7,256 nt of DNA from NCBI GenBank assembly GCA_002399225.1, contig DHDF01000094.1, forward strand, positions 2,633 to 9,888, read 5' to 3'. Made by a program: the position numbers and the translations under genes. Below the pieces are notes generated by a model. That model saw only the letters and a program-made list of their open reading frames with translations, did not search any database and was not told where the DNA came from. This stretch comes from a bacterium UBA4883 (GTDB lineage Bacteria; Bacillota; Clostridia; Oscillospirales; Acutalibacteraceae). Positions 1 through 5,978 of this stretch are shown one piece after another; position 1 is the stretch's first letter; every line of letters begins with the position of its first letter.

Positions 1-32
1 GAAAGTTGTTTTCGGGGCAGAGGAGCCGATCC

Positions 33-272
33 TCACATTTTGCCTTCGTTCATGGAGGCGACCAGCGCATTGTAGAAGGCCGCCGCGCAGCAGAACTTTT
101 CCAGCTTGATCGGTTTTACGAGCTCTCCAATCGTTTTGGTCAGATTCCAGTCCAGACGGACCACCTTGGCGCCGTCCTTCCGGATGATCTCCGCCTTCGT
201 GCAGGGGTAATCGACGTCTTCCAGCGCTTTGTGGACATTGTGCATCTCAGAAACATAGATTTTTCCGCTCAT
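33..272 (-). CDS. 79-residue protein of unknown function, last gene of the operon
   Basis: I do not recognise this protein with confidence. The chosen start is ATG at 272: a GAGGT ribosome binding site lies 6 nt upstream, while the in-frame GTG at 278 would touch that site. The product has 79 residues, no signal peptide and no membrane segment. It has an amphipathic start (His11-Asp19), a Val-Asp-Tyr-Pro-Cys turn at 20-24, a Lys/Arg/Asp-rich middle (26-41), and an Ala-rich C-terminal helix opening with a Cys-Cys pair at 61-62. The HKALEDVDYP stretch loosely recalls small DUF2795-type domains, but that is only an impression. It starts 28 nt after the amidase stop, so it is surely co-transcribed and probably serves the same pathway, perhaps as a chaperone, regulator or metal-binding partner. 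That role is inference. Real coding status is supported by the ribosome binding site, operon position and codon use like its neighbours. Confidence 0.75.
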   Translation of the reverse strand: MSGKIYVSEMHNVHKALEDVDYPCTKAEIIRKDGAKVVRLDWNLTKTIGELVKPIKLEKFCCAAAFYNALVASMNEGKM

Positions 273-278
273 TTTCAC

Positions 279-283
279 ACCTC
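279..283 (-). promoter_or_regulatory. Ribosome binding site that sets the start of the 79-residue protein
   Basis: GAGGT on the minus strand, 6 nt before ATG at 272. It lies directly against the alternative GTG at 278 with no spacer, so the ATG is the better start. Confidence 0.6.
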
Positions 284-300
284 ACGACTTTAAACTGTTT

Positions 301-1212
301 TTACCGGTATGCACGATAGGGCAGCTCCGTATCCCCCACTCCGCCGAAGTCGGGGCAAGAGGCCCCGCGGTGCTGAAATGTATAAAGCGGGTTGGAATGC
401 ACGGCTTGTTTCCGCATCTGGTCGATGATTCCCGGATACAGGTCCGCCTTCGTCAGCCAGGTCAGGCCGAGTGGCGCTTCGCAGATCGTGGTTCCGTCCG
501 GGTTGACGATCATGCTGTTGCCAAAATAGGAATAAGACTGCGTAAGGCCGACCCCGTTGCATGCGATCACATAGCACTGGTTGAAATAGGCGCCCGCCTT
601 ATTGGTGATCTGCCATGCCTGTTCCCACGGTGCCATATAATGGGCTGGGCGGAGGATGATGTTTGCACCGTTGAAGGCGGCCTCGCGCCACATTTCCGGG
701 TAGTCGCCGTCGGAACAGATGATCGTCGCAAGACGGGAACCCTTCGGGCCCGGCGTCACCGGGCATTGATTGCCCGGATGCGTTGGTTCCGAAGGAATAA
801 ACGGGTTCATCTTGACATACCGGTGGACAATTTCGCCCTCGTCGTTGATGATGATAGCCATATTCTCTGCAAAATTCCCGCTCTTGGGCCTGACCCAGGG
901 GGCGAACACCCCCCAAACACTCAGTTCCCTGCACTTGTCCTTCAGCTTCTGGATCTGCGGCCCGTCGATATCGACCAGCGCATTGATCCAGCCGCCGTGG
1001 CTGTACCCCTGCAGACCGCCCTCCGGAGTGACAAACAGGTCGTAGCCAGGGTAGCCGCACGACGCGCGGTCCATATGCCCGAGAACGGTTTCAACATTTT
1101 TGTCTACATCATCCAGCGACGTCGCGCTGATCGGCTCATACTGCGCCATGACGACGCTCAGAGCCTCCGTTTCAATTTTGCCATGCAGGGCATACGAATT
1201 CCCTATGTTCAT
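301..1212 (-). CDS. Nitrilase-superfamily amidase (aliphatic amidase/formamidase branch)
   Basis: Predicted cytoplasmic C-N hydrolase that splits a small amide into ammonia and the acid through a Cys-acyl intermediate. The 303 residues carry the full catalytic set: Glu64 (in TPEGG), Lys134 (in RYVKMNPF), Glu142 (in PSEP) and Cys166 (in ICSDGDYPEMWREAAF). Lys134, Glu142 and Cys166 have the same numbers as in Pseudomonas AmiE. The REAA-x-NGAN-x-I-x-RP block after the Cys and the C-terminal HRG are also typical of AmiE/AmiF. Differences are Phe138 where AmiE has Trp, and a length about 30-40 residues below AmiE/AmiF, with the extended C-terminal arm missing, so the substrate may differ. The start is ATG at 1212 with AGGAGG 5 nt upstream. 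It lies 36 nt after the binding-protein gene of an ABC importer, which suggests that the importer supplies its substrate. Formamide, a short aliphatic amide or another carboxamide are all possible; the sequence does not decide. Confidence 0.88.
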   Translation of the reverse strand: MNIGNSYALHGKIETEALSVVMAQYEPISATSLDDVDKNVETVLGHMDRASCGYPGYDLFVTPEGGLQGYSHGGWINALVDIDGPQIQKLKDKCRELSVWGVFAPWVRPKSGNFAENMAIIINDEGEIVHRYVKMNPFIPSEPTHPGNQCPVTPGPKGSRLATIICSDGDYPEMWREAAFNGANIILRPAHYMAPWEQAWQITNKAGAYFNQCYVIACNGVGLTQSYSYFGNSMIVNPDGTTICEAPLGLTWLTKADLYPGIIDQMRKQAVHSNPLYTFQHRGASCPDFGGVGDTELPYRAYR

Positions 1213-1248
1213 GAGTTCCTCCTAAAAATCAAAGATATTGAGGCATTG

Positions 1249-2427
1249 TTATTTGGAAGCAGCGGACTCCGAGCCCTTGTTCTGATAGACCTTGGACGTG
1301 CACTGATAGTTCTTGGCGTCCGTTTCCACTTTGGATTTATCCCATGTGTTGTCAATGTACTGGTTGGTGTAGATGTCTTTGATGTCGATTTTCTTGGAAA
1401 TCACTTTTGCAGAGAACGCAGCGTCAACGGCGGCCTGCCATCTGGAAGCGGACTGGATGCCGATGCCGTTTTTGAGGGTGTCCTGCACGTCGCTGTCTTC
1501 GATGCCGAACGTCTGCTGAATCGCCCCGTCGACGGCACCGACCGCGCCGTTCCAAGTAATCTGGATGGACGGGCATTTGTTCAGAACAATATCGGCGGCC
1601 GCATCGGGATTGACCTTCATGAAGTATGAGCCCTTTGCCCATGCGCGGACGAACGCTTTTACGGTATCCGGGTTCTGCTTTGCATAATCCGTATTCACGA
1701 TAATCGCGTTGGCGCATTCTTTCAGCACATCGTCGCCGCAGAGGAAATCAAGATTGAATCCCTGACCGACCATCTGCTTATATTCGGCAATCCAGGTTAA
1801 CACGCCGTCGGCTTTGCCGTCTTCAACCATCTGGAACCTTGTGTCGCCCGCGACCGTCCACTTGATTGTGTTGGTGTCGACCTTTGCCGCCTGCAGGATC
1901 GGGACACCGATCGACTGCCAGGAAGCATTCCCGAGAACGATCGTTTTGCCTTTCAGATCCGACCAGGTTTTGATGTTTCCACCCTTTTTGAACGCGATGC
2001 CGAATTCATCGATTTTATTCTTGTTCGCTACCGCGACCACAGGTAGACCCTGCGAAAGAGCCGAAAGCAGGATGCCGGGGGAAGGATAGGCAAACTGTGC
2101 CTGCTGGGTCGCAACCATCTTGGAGTCCGTTGTGCCGATTGCCTGTTGAATGGTGACGTCTAACCCCTCGTCTTTGAAATATCCCATTTTGTCTGCCACG
2201 TACAGCGCGACATAGTCGAAAGATTCCAGTGCCGTCGGCGAAACGAAAGTGACCTTTTTCAGATCGCCGCTCGCGCCGGACTGGGCCTCTTCGCTGTTTG
2301 GCAAAGCCCCTGTGGGTGTGGATCCGGCACCCGACGCACCGCTGCCGGAGGAGCTGCTGCATCCGATAAACGCAAACGCCGAGACGGACAAAGCCAGAAG
2401 CAGGGATAACAGTTTTTTCAGTTTCAT
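1249..2427 (-). CDS. NitT/TauT-family ABC transporter solute-binding lipoprotein (NMT1/SsuA-like)
   Basis: Extracytoplasmic receptor of the importer. Residues 1-22 form a lipoprotein signal (KLKK, then a Leu/Ala/Phe-rich core) ending in FIG-Cys23, so Cys23 is the likely lipidated residue. A Ser/Gly/Ala-rich linker follows to about residue 55. The NMT1/periplasmic-binding-protein-II domain runs from about 58 to 345, recognisable by ALYVADKMGYFKDEGLDV (74-91), the region around TTDSKM, the DLKGKTIVLGN strand-turn (157-167) and the ADGVLTW segment (206-212), all typical of SsuA/TauA/ThiY-like proteins. The family binds sulfonates, nitrate, pyrimidines or other small organics, and the ligand cannot be read from the sequence. 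The downstream amidase suggests a nitrogen compound. The start is ATG at 2427 with GGAGG 7 nt upstream. It is the only binding protein for two permeases and two ATPases, and unusually comes after all of them. Confidence 0.9.
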   Translation of the reverse strand: MKLKKLLSLLLALSVSAFAFIGCSSSSGSGASGAGSTPTGALPNSEEAQSGASGDLKKVTFVSPTALESFDYVALYVADKMGYFKDEGLDVTIQQAIGTTDSKMVATQQAQFAYPSPGILLSALSQGLPVVAVANKNKIDEFGIAFKKGGNIKTWSDLKGKTIVLGNASWQSIGVPILQAAKVDTNTIKWTVAGDTRFQMVEDGKADGVLTWIAEYKQMVGQGFNLDFLCGDDVLKECANAIIVNTDYAKQNPDTVKAFVRAWAKGSYFMKVNPDAAADIVLNKCPSIQITWNGAVGAVDGAIQQTFGIEDSDVQDTLKNGIGIQSASRWQAAVDAAFSAKVISKKIDIKDIYTNQYIDNTWDKSKVETDAKNYQCTSKVYQNKGSESAASK

Positions 2428-2454
2428 AGGTGATCCTCCAATATCATAGTCAAT

Positions 2455-3246
2455 TCAGATTTTCCATTTGATTACTCTGCTTTCCAGAAGCGATGAGAAG
2501 GAATAAAGCAGAATGCCGATGACCGCGACATAGAAAATGCAGGCGAATGCTTCATCCATTTTCATGTACTGGGTGAACTGAACGATTTCATACCCAAGCC
2601 CGTTGTTGCCGCCCGACATTTCCGTGGTGACGCAGGCGATCGTCGCCAGGATCCCGGAGAGTTTCATACCTGTGAATACGCTCGGAAGCGCATTTGGAAG
2701 AACGCAGTAGCGGAAAGTCTGGATCCGGCTGGCGCGCAGGGACTGCATCAGCTCCAACTTCATCATCTCGACATTATTAAAGCCGGTCAGCGAGTTCATG
2801 TTCACAATCGGGAACGCCTGTACGACCACGGCGAGAATCTTTACCCCGTTCCCGAACCCGAGCCAGAGCATCAGCAGCGGCACAAGGGTAATCAGCGGCG
2901 TGGTGCAGAGAAGGTTGATATACGGGGTCAGAGCAATTCCAAGAAGATTGAAATTGCTGATCAGGCAGGCGAGGACGATGCCGAACACCACGGCGATCAA
3001 AAAGCCAACCAGAATATCCAGGTAAGTAGAAAGTATGTAAGGCGCAAGTTCGCCAAAGTTTGTGAACATGGCCTGAATCGCCGCTCCCGGAGTCGGAATC
3101 TTCCACGCGGGGATATGAAAAGCGATGACAAGGAACTGCCAGATCAGCAGAATGGCCAGAATCGTCACCAGTGGGGCAATGACGCTGGAATGCGATTTTT
3201 TCTTCGGCGCTATTTCCTGTTTCTGTGAGGTTACGGCGGCAGTCAT
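2455..3246 (-). CDS. ABC transporter permease 2 (NitT/TauT family, SsuC/TauC-like), EAA Gly replaced
   Basis: Inner-membrane channel subunit of 263 residues. A basic N-tail (KKK at 15-17) precedes about six membrane segments, near 22-43, 72-96, 104-127, 135-150, 196-210 and 233-252. The PTPGAAIQAM stretch (51-60), the TTPLITLVPLLMLWLGFG segment (115-132) and the NNGLGYEI motif (214-221) are typical of the SsuC/TauC/NrtB family. The cytoplasmic EAA loop that docks on the ATPase runs from ELMQSLRAS (165-173) to LPNALPSVFTG. Its normally conserved Gly is Arg171, a clear departure from both the family and permease 1. The start is ATG at 3246 with AGGAGG 8 nt upstream, in the 15-nt gap after ATPase 2, so the two are probably translationally coupled. 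It likely pairs with permease 1 in a heterodimeric channel, by inference. Confidence 0.9.
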   Translation of the reverse strand: MTAAVTSQKQEIAPKKKSHSSVIAPLVTILAILLIWQFLVIAFHIPAWKIPTPGAAIQAMFTNFGELAPYILSTYLDILVGFLIAVVFGIVLACLISNFNLLGIALTPYINLLCTTPLITLVPLLMLWLGFGNGVKILAVVVQAFPIVNMNSLTGFNNVEMMKLELMQSLRASRIQTFRYCVLPNALPSVFTGMKLSGILATIACVTTEMSGGNNGLGYEIVQFTQYMKMDEAFACIFYVAVIGILLYSFSSLLESRVIKWKI

Positions 3247-3261
3247 TCGGTCGGCCTCCTT

Positions 3262-4098
3262 TCATTTGATTTTGTCGAGATTCACGGTGCCGATCTTCCG
3301 GGTGATAGTGTCACAGTACGCAATGAATTGATCTTCATTTGTCATTTCGAGGGTGCGTTCGCGCGGAAGGCCGATCTGAACTTCCGAAATGATTTTACCG
3401 GGATTCGTCGACATCACATAAATCCGGTCGGAAAGCAGGACGGCTTCCTGCACATTGTGGGTGATGAAGATTATCGTCAGGCCGGTGTCGGCCCAGATGT
3501 CGAGCAGTTCGAGGTTCAGCTCCTCGCGGGTCATTTCGTCCAGCGCGCCGAAGGGCTCATCCATCAGCAGAATCTCGGGCCTGTAAACCATGGCGCGGAT
3601 GACTCCGGCCCGCTGAAGCATTCCTCCGGATATTTCCGTCGGGTATTTGTCGGCATATTGTTCGAGCTTCACGGTCTGCAGCAGGTAGGTGACGTAATCT
3701 TCCCAGTCGGAGCCACGCAGGCCGAAAATTTTGAGCGGAAGCGCGACGTTTTCGCGGATCGTCATCCACGGATACAAATTCGGGAGCTGGAATGTAAAAC
3801 CGATCTTGCCGACGATCTCCTGCGTGATTTTTGTCTGGGAATCAATCTCGTTGCCGCCGATCGTGATCTTTCCGGAACTCGGGCGGATAATTCCGTCGAT
3901 CATCCGGATGATTGTGGATTTTCCGCAGCCGCTCGGCCCGACGATGGAAACGAATTCGCCCGTATTGACGCTCATGTTGACGTCTTCCACCGCGGTGATC
4001 GTCTGTCGGCGGCTTTGGAATCTCTTGCTGATGCCGGAAAGGATGATTTTGGGGAGGCGGCCTGCTTTTGCCGAACGGTCCATTTTTACTTCAGCCAT
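3262..4098 (-). CDS. ABC transporter ATP-binding protein 2 (NitT/TauT family), canonical catalytic site
   Basis: Cytoplasmic ATPase that powers the importer, 278 residues. In order: Walker A GPSGCGKST (54-62), Q-loop Gln104, signature ISGGMLQR (156-163), Walker B ILLMDEP (176-182) with catalytic Glu181, D-loop GALD (184-187) and H-loop His214 in FITHNVQEA. All catalytic residues are present. The signature is slightly unusual, with Ile for Leu at its start and Leu where Arg or Gln is common. The start is ATG at 4098 with GAGGAAG about 9 nt upstream. It overlaps the permease 1 stop by 13 nt, which suggests translational coupling. The later in-frame ATG at 4083 has no comparable ribosome binding site. 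As ATPase 1 is degenerate at two catalytic positions, this subunit probably supplies most of the hydrolysis in a heterodimer, by inference. Confidence 0.92.
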   Translation of the reverse strand: MAEVKMDRSAKAGRLPKIILSGISKRFQSRRQTITAVEDVNMSVNTGEFVSIVGPSGCGKSTIIRMIDGIIRPSSGKITIGGNEIDSQTKITQEIVGKIGFTFQLPNLYPWMTIRENVALPLKIFGLRGSDWEDYVTYLLQTVKLEQYADKYPTEISGGMLQRAGVIRAMVYRPEILLMDEPFGALDEMTREELNLELLDIWADTGLTIIFITHNVQEAVLLSDRIYVMSTNPGKIISEVQIGLPRERTLEMTNEDQFIAYCDTITRKIGTVNLDKIK

Positions 4099-4859
4099 AC
4101 GATCAACTTCCTCTCGACCTTTGCCACGATTTCAAACATAATATTCCCCATCAGCGCCACGAGAATGATTGTGCCGTACGCCATTTCCGTCATTGTCAGA
4201 CTGGAGTATTCCGAGATCCGGTAGCCGAGCCCGGATTTCCCGATCTCGAGGTCGGCGCCCATGGCGGCAATGATGGAAAAGATGCAGCCGAGCTTCAATC
4301 CTGTGAAAACCTGAGGTAAGGCGTTGGGGAAAATCAGTTTGCAGAACGTCTGGACTCTGGTTGCACCCATCGACCGCATGAGTTCGATTTTGGAATTTTC
4401 GACTTTCGAGAACCCGGAAATGGTGTTGAGAGCGATGATGGGCGTGGTTTGCAGAATGACGATCAGAATACGCTCCATCGGATTGAAACCCATCCACAGC
4501 ATGAAAATAGGAACGAGGGTGTTCATCGGCGTAACAAGGAAAAGAATGATGAGCGGCGAAACCGATTGGGTGACAAGTTTGAACTGGGAGCATACCGCCG
4601 CAATGAGGATACCGATAACCACCGAAACAACGTAGCCCGTCAGAATCACCCAAAGGGAGAACTGCATCTGCGGCCAGATGTCGCGGGCAAAGTTCTGGAC
4701 GAACTGACGAACGATCACTTCCGGCCTCGGAAGAATAGTCCTGGAGATGTGAAAGGCACTGACGCAGATTTCCCATACAGCGATGATGATGACGAACAAG
4801 GCCAGGGGGGCGGCCATTTTTACTGGTGATATCTGCCGTTTTGCATGTGCTTTTTTCAT
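4086..4859 (-). CDS. ABC transporter permease 1 (NitT/TauT family, SsuC/TauC-like)
   Basis: Inner-membrane channel subunit of 257 residues. A short basic N-tail (KKAHAKR) leads into about six membrane segments, near 16-36, 68-91, 101-124, 130-148, 190-205 and 227-246. The cytoplasmic EAA loop is canonical: ELMRSMGAT (159-167, conserved Gly165) followed by IFPNALPQVFTGLKLG. KSGLGYRI (208-215) is the family C-terminal motif. It resembles permease 2 along its length (PRPEVIV with PTPGAAI, TPMNTLVPIFMLWMGF with TPLITLVPLLMLWLGF), so the two are paralogues from an old duplication that have since diverged. The start is ATG at 4859 with AGAGG 9 nt upstream, 43 nt after ATPase 1. Its 3' end overlaps ATPase 2. 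The ligand is unknown. Confidence 0.9.
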   Translation of the reverse strand: MKKAHAKRQISPVKMAAPLALFVIIIAVWEICVSAFHISRTILPRPEVIVRQFVQNFARDIWPQMQFSLWVILTGYVVSVVIGILIAAVCSQFKLVTQSVSPLIILFLVTPMNTLVPIFMLWMGFNPMERILIVILQTTPIIALNTISGFSKVENSKIELMRSMGATRVQTFCKLIFPNALPQVFTGLKLGCIFSIIAAMGADLEIGKSGLGYRISEYSSLTMTEMAYGTIILVALMGNIMFEIVAKVERKLIVWLK

Positions 4860-4877
4860 ATTAAACTACCTCTGACT

Positions 4878-4897
4878 TCCGCCGCCGGAGCGGCGGA
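4878..4897 (-). other. GC-rich intergenic hairpin between ATPase 1 and permease 1
   Basis: TCCGCCG at 4878-4884 pairs perfectly with CGGCGGA at 4891-4897 around a 6-nt loop. No T-run follows on the minus strand, so it is not an intrinsic terminator. It sits 5 nt upstream of the permease 1 ribosome binding site and may block 3'-5' decay or tune translation, by inference. Confidence 0.4.
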
Positions 4898-4902
4898 TAA
4901 AC

Positions 4903-5730
4903 TCAAGCTAACTTCCTTGCGAATTCCTTTTCCGGCTGGTCCGTCGTCTCAGTGCCGCGGACGATGTTGCTGAGCTGCTCATGAAGACGCTTATACTCAA
5001 AGTTGTCGCTGAGGCTTTCGTCACGGTCCTGGTAAGGGATGTCGTTCTCAATGATGTGGCAGATCTTTGCCGGCGCGGAAGAAAGAACGATGATCCTGCT
5101 GGCGAGGAGCAGCGCTTCGTCGACGCTGTTGGTGATCATGACTACGGTTTTCCCGGTTTCCTTCCAGATCTTCAGCAGCCGGTACCCAAGCTCTTTGCGC
5201 GTGATGGCGTCCAGCGCGCCGAAAGGCTGGTCGAGAAGAAGCGCCTTCGGATCATGGACAAGCGCGCGGGCGATGGATGCGCGCTGCCGCATGCCGCCTG
5301 ACAGCTCATGCGGATAGCACTCCTTATAATTCAGAAGGCCGACCAGGTCCAGCATTTCCGCAATGCGGTCCTTCCACTGTTTGCCCTTGTAGCCGAAGAT
5401 CTCGAGAGGCAGGTTCACATTTTTTTCCGTTGTCCGCCACGCCAGCAGATTGTCCTGCTGGAAAACGTAGCCGAAATCCCTGCGTTCCATCGGAGGAATC
5501 CCGTCTTTGTACCAGTTGTTGTTGATCCGGATTTTCCCCGCCGTCTGTTTCTCAATCCCGCCCATGATTCGGAGCAGCGTCGATTTTCCTGAGCCGGACG
5601 CCCCCATAATACAGACAAATTCTCCTTCGCGCACTGAGAAATCGATTTTATCCAATACGGTGACCAAAGTGTTACCGGATCCATACTGCTTTCTGATAGC
5701 ATTGAGCTCAAATAATGATTCGTTGAACAT
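4903..5730 (-). CDS. ABC transporter ATP-binding protein 1 (NitT/TauT family), degenerate Walker B and H-loop
   Basis: First gene of the operon, 275 residues from ATG at 5730. That start has GGAGGT 6 nt upstream, whereas the in-frame ATG at 5751 has no ribosome binding site. In order: Walker A GASGSGKST (43-51), Q-loop Gln91 in VFQQDN, canonical signature LSGGMRQR (143-150), Walker B ALLLDQP (163-169) and D-loop GALD (171-174). The residue after the Walker B Asp is Gln168 (codon CAG) instead of catalytic Glu, and the H-loop position is Asn201 (AAC, in MITNSVDEA) instead of His. Both losses hit ATP hydrolysis, while nucleotide binding and the signature stay intact. In a heterodimer with ATPase 2, this would give one degenerate and one competent ATP site. 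The C-terminal tail is charged (Asp/Glu/Lys, 226-275). The frame is fully intact, so this is not simple decay. Family assignment is firm; the asymmetric mechanism is inference. Confidence 0.9.
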   Translation of the reverse strand: MFNESLFELNAIRKQYGSGNTLVTVLDKIDFSVREGEFVCIMGASGSGKSTLLRIMGGIEKQTAGKIRINNNWYKDGIPPMERRDFGYVFQQDNLLAWRTTEKNVNLPLEIFGYKGKQWKDRIAEMLDLVGLLNYKECYPHELSGGMRQRASIARALVHDPKALLLDQPFGALDAITRKELGYRLLKIWKETGKTVVMITNSVDEALLLASRIIVLSSAPAKICHIIENDIPYQDRDESLSDNFEYKRLHEQLSNIVRGTETTDQPEKEFARKLA

Positions 5731-5736
5731 AATCTT

Positions 5737-5742
5737 ACCTCC
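5737..5742 (-). promoter_or_regulatory. Ribosome binding site that sets the start of ATPase 1
   Basis: GGAGGT on the minus strand, 6 nt upstream of ATG at 5730. It lies inside the extra seven codons that an ATG at 5751 would add, which argues for the shorter protein. Confidence 0.65.
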
Positions 5743-5775
5743 ATTGTCCATGATCGATGTTTGGCGATGGTTAGC

Positions 5776-5781
5776 ATTATA
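5776..5781 (-). promoter_or_regulatory. Possible -10 element for the operon
   Basis: Perfect TATAAT on the minus strand, which would start transcription near 5769, about 39 nt before the ATPase 1 start. No good -35 is seen at 16-18 nt; the position falls in the T-run and hairpin. A competing weak candidate is TATAGT at 5860-5865 with TTCAAC about 17 nt upstream. Confidence 0.25.
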
Positions 5782-5791
5782 TGAATAATAT

Positions 5792-5831
5792 AAAAAAAAA
5801 GATGCATTGGAAAATATCTTCCAGCATCTTT
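5792..5831 (-). terminator. Intrinsic terminator or attenuator in the operon leader
   Basis: GATGC (5801-5805) pairs with GCATC (5824-5828), and TGGAA (5808-5812) pairs with TTCCA (5819-5823), with a 2-nt AT bulge and a 6-nt loop. AAA/TTT pairs extend the base. On the minus strand the stem is followed by nine T (5800-5792), a classic Rho-independent terminator facing into the operon. It lies about 60 nt upstream of the first ribosome binding site. If the promoter is upstream, it is an attenuator; otherwise it insulates the operon. The plus strand also has a T-rich tail (TTTGCTTTTT), so it may act both ways. Confidence 0.6.
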
Positions 5832-5905
5832 GCTTTTTGTATCAACTTGTTTGTACCCTACTATATCACAGTGTTCATCGGTGTTGAATATCTATTTAGC
5901 AAAAA

Positions 5906-5929
5906 ATGATTGTGCATTTGCACAATCAT
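5906..5929. promoter_or_regulatory. Perfect 24-bp palindrome: operator candidate, or weak terminator
   Basis: ATGATTGTGCA (5906-5916), TT, then TGCACAATCAT (5919-5929): two perfect 11-bp arms. The symmetry and 2-bp spacer fit a site for a dimeric repressor. On the minus strand it is followed by five more T (5905-5901), so it could also be a terminator, although the 2-nt loop would have to open. It sits just upstream of a plus-strand promoter candidate and some 180 nt upstream of the operon. Confidence 0.5.
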
Positions 5930-5935
5930 CATCTT

Positions 5936-5963
5936 TTGATTTTTGCATGATTAATGATATAAT
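5936..5963 (+). promoter_or_regulatory. Candidate sigma-A-type promoter facing the transposase remnant
   Basis: TTGATT (5936-5941), a 16-bp spacer and a perfect TATAAT (5958-5963) would start transcription near 5970, just before the transposase remnant. It is in an AT-rich stretch where chance matches are common. It may be the residual promoter of the insertion element. Confidence 0.35.
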
Positions 5964-5978
5964 AATTTATTTTTCACA

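Noticed and set aside
370..1629. Long plus-strand open frame (419 codons) opposite the amidase and binding-protein genes
   Set aside because: It spans two well-supported genes on the other strand, has no ribosome binding site and reads as an Arg/Val/Asp-rich antisense translation. It is open because of the codon bias of the real genes.
3328..4224. Plus-strand open frame (298 codons) opposite ATPase 2
   Set aside because: It covers a complete ABC ATPase on the minus strand, matches no family pattern and has no translation signal.
2455..5730. Two separate homodimeric transporters sharing the locus
   Set aside because: There is only one binding protein, and one ATPase lacks two catalytic residues, so it would make a poor homodimer. 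A single heteromeric importer is the simpler reading, although not proven.
5751..5751. Upstream ATG as the start of ATPase 1
   Set aside because: No ribosome binding site precedes it, and the GGAGGT for the later ATG at 5730 lies inside the extra codons.
5731..5978. Known riboswitch (guanidine ykkC types, TPP) upstream of the transporter operon
   Set aside because: I looked for the ACGR loops and ykkC core and for the TPP CUGAGA core. None is present, so only a generic leader with a terminator can be claimed.
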